From Dickeya undicola (lineage in GTDB: Bacteria; Pseudomonadota; Gammaproteobacteria; Enterobacterales; Enterobacteriaceae): a DNA stretch of 64,000 nucleotides. A program made the translations under genes and the position numbers. The stretch is from assembly GCF_000784735.1 (NCBI RefSeq), contig NZ_JSYG01000015.1, positions 105,841-169,840 on the forward strand, read 5' to 3'. This document shows, in pieces, positions 61,139-64,000 of the stretch. The first letter of the stretch is position 1. The number at the start of each line of letters is the position of its first letter. Below the pieces are notes generated by a model. That model was not told the DNA's origin and searched no databases. It saw nothing but the letters and a program-made list of their open reading frames with translations.

Positions 61139-61741
61139 ATGGTGATGTCCATTTCCTCCAACTATTCTGGGTTATACAATTCCGTCTGGCAGGTGTCTGG
61201 CGTCAGTTCCGCGTCATCCTCCACATCTTCTGCCGTCACGGCGATCCCTTACCGTAAATCGAACGATGATCAGGAGGGCGGGTTATTTGCGGCACTGACC
61301 AGTGCGTTGTCCTCCATTGGTATCACTCTGAGCACCAGCAGTACCTCAGAAACCAGTGCGACCAGTTCCACCACATCCTCGACAGACAGCACGTCGGACA
61401 CCACGTCTTCCAGCGCGAAAGAAGCCGTGGCGACCTTCCTGCATACGTTGATGGACACCTTGCACAGCATCGGCGCGTCGTCCAATTCGTCGTCCTTGTC
61501 CGACAACCCGATGAAGAACGATCTGTCTTCGCTGATCAGCGCGCTCTCTTCCGACTCGTCTTCCAGCAGCAGTTCGGTTTCCAGCAGCCAGTTGAGCGAA
61601 TTGCAGAGTGCGTTCAGTTCAATGATCAGCGCACTGGGCGGCGACAGCAGCAACGCTTCGCTGTCGTCTTTCCTGCAAAGCTTCTCATCCTCGCTGTCCT
61701 CGTTCTCGTCACAGGGCAATCTGGTTAATACCGCCGCCTGA
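61139..61741 (+). CDS. Serine-rich protein of unknown function
   Basis: 200 aa from ATG 61139 with ACAAGGAG in front; the earlier in-frame ATG at 61064 lacks a ribosome site. About a third of the residues are Ser; Thr and Asn are also common, Cys is absent. There are two helical low-Ser blocks (AVATFLHTLMDTLHSIGA near 100-117 and SQLSELQSAFSSMISALG near 147-164) and a third Ser-rich helix near the end. No signal peptide. Ends at a clear terminator. The make-up recalls harpins (secreted, no Cys) with Ser in place of Gly, but no hrp box is visible upstream. Confidence 0.75.
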   Translation: MVMSISSNYSGLYNSVWQVSGVSSASSSTSSAVTAIPYRKSNDDQEGGLFAALTSALSSIGITLSTSSTSETSATSSTTSSTDSTSDTTSSSAKEAVATFLHTLMDTLHSIGASSNSSSLSDNPMKNDLSSLISALSSDSSSSSSSVSSSQLSELQSAFSSMISALGGDSSNASLSSFLQSFSSSLSSFSSQGNLVNTAA

Positions 61742-61752
61742 TAGCGCTACTC

Positions 61753-61775
61753 CGCCCTGCCTGGCAGGGCGTTTT
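61753..61775 (+). terminator. Terminator after the serine-rich gene
   Basis: CGCCCTGC / GCAGGGCG with loop CTG, then TTTT. Confidence 0.88.
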
Positions 61776-62384
61776 CATATCACAGTCGGTTGTCTGTGAT
61801 CCGCCTCTGCTTTTGCCATAATCAGACCATTACATTACCCAACAGCAAATTATTAGAAAAAATAAACCATTCTATTATTCCAGCCTCGTCAGAACCTCAT
61901 TTAACACCAGTAAATCCGCCTTATTCAGAACAAGCTATCCTTATTAATCATTCAAGGTTTTTAACTATATTATTCACTTTTTCTTCCTGTTCGTTTTTAT
62001 GCAATCCGATACACTCGATTTCAATTCCCTGACGGAGAAAGGGGAAATTAGCCTCAGACGGGAGAGCTCACCATGAAGGTCTATGCGCGTTCTATATCGG
62101 TAACCGGCAAGTCAGCGCGGCTTGCTTTATGGCACCGCCATGCGCCAGCCCATACTGTTTCTTTCCCCGTGATCTCCCGCTTCGCCAGACAGACCTTTTC
62201 ATTCGTTATCAGCTCTCCGCCGTAATTTCCCCCTGATTCTGGCTCTGGCGATCTCGCATCGCCGGGTCAGTCCGGCGTGTTATTCGTTGGTGATTCGCCG
62301 GTCACGCCGCGACCGTCGTTCGGCACCTGCTTACTACACCGTGTACGTCGGCCCGGATTTTTATCCTAAATAAAGGAAACCACT
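61776..62384. other. Gene-free gap before the binding-protein gene
   Basis: About 610 bases, AT-rich at first, then GC-rich. It holds one 50-codon ATG frame (62073-62225) with GGGAG upstream, but its product (Arg/Ser/His-rich) resembles nothing and is probably chance. A promoter for the binding protein gene must lie here; I cannot place it. Confidence 0.4.
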
Positions 62385-63506
62385 ATGCAATACACTGGGA
62401 AGTACCTGAAGAAAACCGCATTGATGCTGACCATGATGGCCGGTCTCAGCGCCTGGCAAAGTCAGGCCGCGGTCGCGCCGGACACCCGTTCGCTGGATGA
62501 AATCTATCAGAGCGCATTAAAGGAAGGCGGCACGGTCACCGTTTATGCCGGCGGCGATGTACAGTCACAGCAAACAGGCTTCAAGCAGGCTTTTGAGAAC
62601 CGGTTTCCCGGCATCAAACTGAACGTGATCGTCGATTACAGCAAATACCATGACGCGCGTATCGATAACCAGCTGGCGACCGACACCCTGATTCCGGATG
62701 TGGTTCAGTTACAAACCGTGCAGAATTTCCCTCGTTGGAAAAAACAGGGAGTGCTGCTGAACTACAAACCCGTAGGCTGGGACAATGTTTACCCGGAATT
62801 TCGTGATGCAGACGGTGCCTGGATCGGTGCGTATGTCATCGCTTTCAGCAACCTGGTTAACACCCAACTGCTGGATGAAAAATCCTGGCCACGAGAAGCC
62901 AATGACTATCTGCGCCCCGACCTGAAAGGCAACCTGATTCTGGCTTACCCCAACGACGATGATGCCGTGTTGTTCTGGTACAAGCAGATTGTGGATAAAT
63001 ACGGCTGGGAATTTGTGGAAAAACTGCAAGAGCAGGACCCGGTCTATGTGCGCGGCACCAACGTTCCAGGTGCACAGATTACCACCGGGAAATACAGCGC
63101 CACCTTCACCAGTTCCGGCGCGCTGGTTCCAGCCGCAGGGTCAGTCACCCGCTTTGTGCTGCCGAAGTCCGATCCGTTTGTCTCCTGGGCGCAACGTGCT
63201 GCCATCTTCAAACAGGCCAAACACCCGGAAAGCGCCAAACTGTACCTGAGCTGGCTGCTAGACCCGCAAACGCAAACCCAGGTCGCACGCATGTGGTCGG
63301 TACGCACCGATGTCGCACCACCGGCTGGTTACAAACACATCTGGGAATACCGCAATACCCGCCCACAGGCTTTTGCCGATTTCATGTCTGACCGCGGTGC
63401 CGTAGAACGCTTTCGCGCACAGTTGAATCTGTACGTGGGCGAAGTCAACGGCGACCCGACCCCAGGCTGGCTTGGCCTGCACCCGGAAGCACCGCTGGCA
63501 AACTAA
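62385..63506 (+). CDS. Extracellular solute-binding protein, iron-type (FbpA/AfuA-like)
   Basis: 373 aa, signal peptide to about residue 28 (SQAA-VA). Family-1-like periplasmic binding protein with TVTVYAGGDVQSQQTGFKQAFENRFPGI near residue 50-76, the pattern of iron-type binding proteins. AAGGA ten bases before the ATG. No permease or ATPase gene follows; a strong terminator comes 30 bases after the stop. It may serve a transporter encoded elsewhere; ligand unknown. Confidence 0.88.
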   Translation: MQYTGKYLKKTALMLTMMAGLSAWQSQAAVAPDTRSLDEIYQSALKEGGTVTVYAGGDVQSQQTGFKQAFENRFPGIKLNVIVDYSKYHDARIDNQLATDTLIPDVVQLQTVQNFPRWKKQGVLLNYKPVGWDNVYPEFRDADGAWIGAYVIAFSNLVNTQLLDEKSWPREANDYLRPDLKGNLILAYPNDDDAVLFWYKQIVDKYGWEFVEKLQEQDPVYVRGTNVPGAQITTGKYSATFTSSGALVPAAGSVTRFVLPKSDPFVSWAQRAAIFKQAKHPESAKLYLSWLLDPQTQTQVARMWSVRTDVAPPAGYKHIWEYRNTRPQAFADFMSDRGAVERFRAQLNLYVGEVNGDPTPGWLGLHPEAPLAN

Positions 63507-63536
63507 GATTTAGCAAAACGCAGGTTGACCGTATTC

Positions 63537-63561
63537 AAGGGATCCGATTGGGTCCCTTTTT
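63537..63561 (+). terminator. Terminator of the binding-protein gene
   Basis: AAGGGATCC paired with GGGTCCCTT (one T-G pair) around GATT, then TTTTT. Confidence 0.92.
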
Positions 63562-63576
63562 AGCGGTAGTACTTGT

Positions 63577-63672
63577 CACTGTCTCGAAGGGCTGAGCATT
63601 GAACCCTTTGACCCGGACGCCGCCACGAACTGGATCAGGCATTACCCCGGCGGCCTGAAGTTTGCCGAGTAA
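63577..63672 (+). pseudogene. Remnant of an unidentified gene C-terminus
   Basis: Open frame without a start codon, coding for about 30 residues (EGLSIEPFDPDAATNWI followed by RHYPGGLKFAE) and ending TAA. Composition is protein-like, but it overlaps no gene start and lies after a terminator, so it is probably a decayed fragment. Confidence 0.35.
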
Positions 63673-63678
63673 TCACCT

Positions 63679-63708
63679 CACCCCCGGTCATACCGGGGGT
63701 TTTTGTTT
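63679..63708 (+). terminator. Terminator upstream of the SymE-like frame
   Basis: CCCCCGG / CCGGGGG stem around TCATA, then TTTTTGTTTT. Confidence 0.88.
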
Positions 63709-63718
63709 TAACCGAGGG

Positions 63719-63940
63719 GTGTCGGGGCATGGCCCTGACCGGGTGGTTTTGGGGGCACGGCCAACCGGCGGTGGCCGCAAAACATTTCCTGTCCGGTTAC
63801 TGAAGCTTTTTCGGGCAACTCTGCCACAACCCACCCTCAAGGGACGCTGGCTGGAAGACCTCGGCTTTAACACCGGCCAGCCGGTTATCGTCACCGTCGA
63901 GCGCGGGCGGCTGGTGATTGAGGCGGAGCTTAGGATCTGA
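63719..63940 (+). CDS. SymE-like type I toxin, N-terminus probably decayed
   Basis: 73 aa from GTG 63719 (no clear ribosome site); the longer frame from TTG 63662 would run through a terminator. The last 35 residues, LKGRWLEDLGFNTGQPVI and then VERGRLVIEAEL, match SymE-family toxins (AbrB-like fold, SOS-induced, controlled by the antisense RNA SymR). The N-terminal part does not match the family's usual RKLTVGY-type sequence, so a truncation or frameshift is likely. Confidence 0.6.
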   Translation: MSGHGPDRVVLGARPTGGGRKTFPVRLLKLFRATLPQPTLKGRWLEDLGFNTGQPVIVTVERGRLVIEAELRI

Positions 63941-64000
63941 ACGGTAAAAATGACGATCCCGGCGCAAAGGCCGGGATTCAGGAGGGTGTAATTAAAATTG

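Noticed and set aside
62073..62225. 50-codon frame with GGGAG in front
   Set aside because: The product resembles nothing and is rich in Arg, His and Ser; the upstream GGGAG alone does not support a gene.
63662..63718. Upstream extension of the SymE-like frame to TTG 63662
   Set aside because: It would run through a strong rho-independent terminator at 63679-63708, and the residues do not match the family.

Overview
The window looks like a chromosomal segment of a soft-rot enterobacterium of the Pectobacteriaceae, most likely Dickeya or a close relative. The evidence is a near-identical enterobacterial housekeeping backbone (ogt-fnr-uspE, pntAB-ydgH, kdsA-sirB1-prmC-prfA-hemA / lolB-ispE-prs, ychH-pth-ychF), combined with plant-associated genes: phenolic acid decarboxylase and the type III effector/harpin genes dspE, dspF, hrpW and hrpK. 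I cannot fix the species from sequence reading alone.

Layout. 1-3200: 3' end of a GMC oxidoreductase and a ferritin-like/SnoaL-like protein, same strand. 3200-10330: a leftward operon (ABC ATPase, two permeases, periplasmic binding protein, glycerophosphodiester phosphodiesterase, inositol-monophosphatase-like phosphatase) divergent from a ROK-family repressor with a clear palindromic operator between them; together this reads as an uptake and breakdown system for a glycerophosphodiester, plausibly glycerophosphoinositol. 10340-12060: LysR regulator divergent from padC, with a MITE-like repeat between them. 12180-17350: two chemoreceptors (a membrane HBM-type receptor and a soluble FIST-domain receptor) around a small exported protein of unknown function. 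17520-35130: the housekeeping core, lacking sirB2 and dauA relative to E. coli. 35300-39440: dbpA, then a TPR protein, an ECF-type sigma factor, its probable anti-sigma factor and a YceI-like periplasmic protein. 39580-48790: recC-recB-recD in one overlapping operon without ptrA, divergent in sequence and order from the usual enterobacterial recBCD locus.

48970-60400: a HrpL regulon segment. dspE-dspF run leftward; a harpin-only HrpW paralogue, full-length HrpW with its pectate-lyase domain and a 110-aa gene run rightward; hrpK runs leftward. Four HrpL-type promoters (GGAACC/T-N15-CCACTCA-like) can be read directly in front of dspE, the harpin-only gene, hrpW and hrpK. No secretion-apparatus (hrc) genes lie in the window. 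60500-64000: a 59-aa membrane protein, a very serine-rich 200-aa protein, an orphan iron-type ABC binding protein with a strong terminator, and a SymE-like toxin C-terminus that looks partly decayed.

The least ordinary items are the glycerophosphodiester operon, the second-style recCBD operon, the tandem hrpW duplication, the sigma factor that seems to start at ATC, the mini-ORF that copies the start of pth, and the serine-rich protein near the effector genes. No tRNA, rRNA, CRISPR array or intact insertion sequence was seen.
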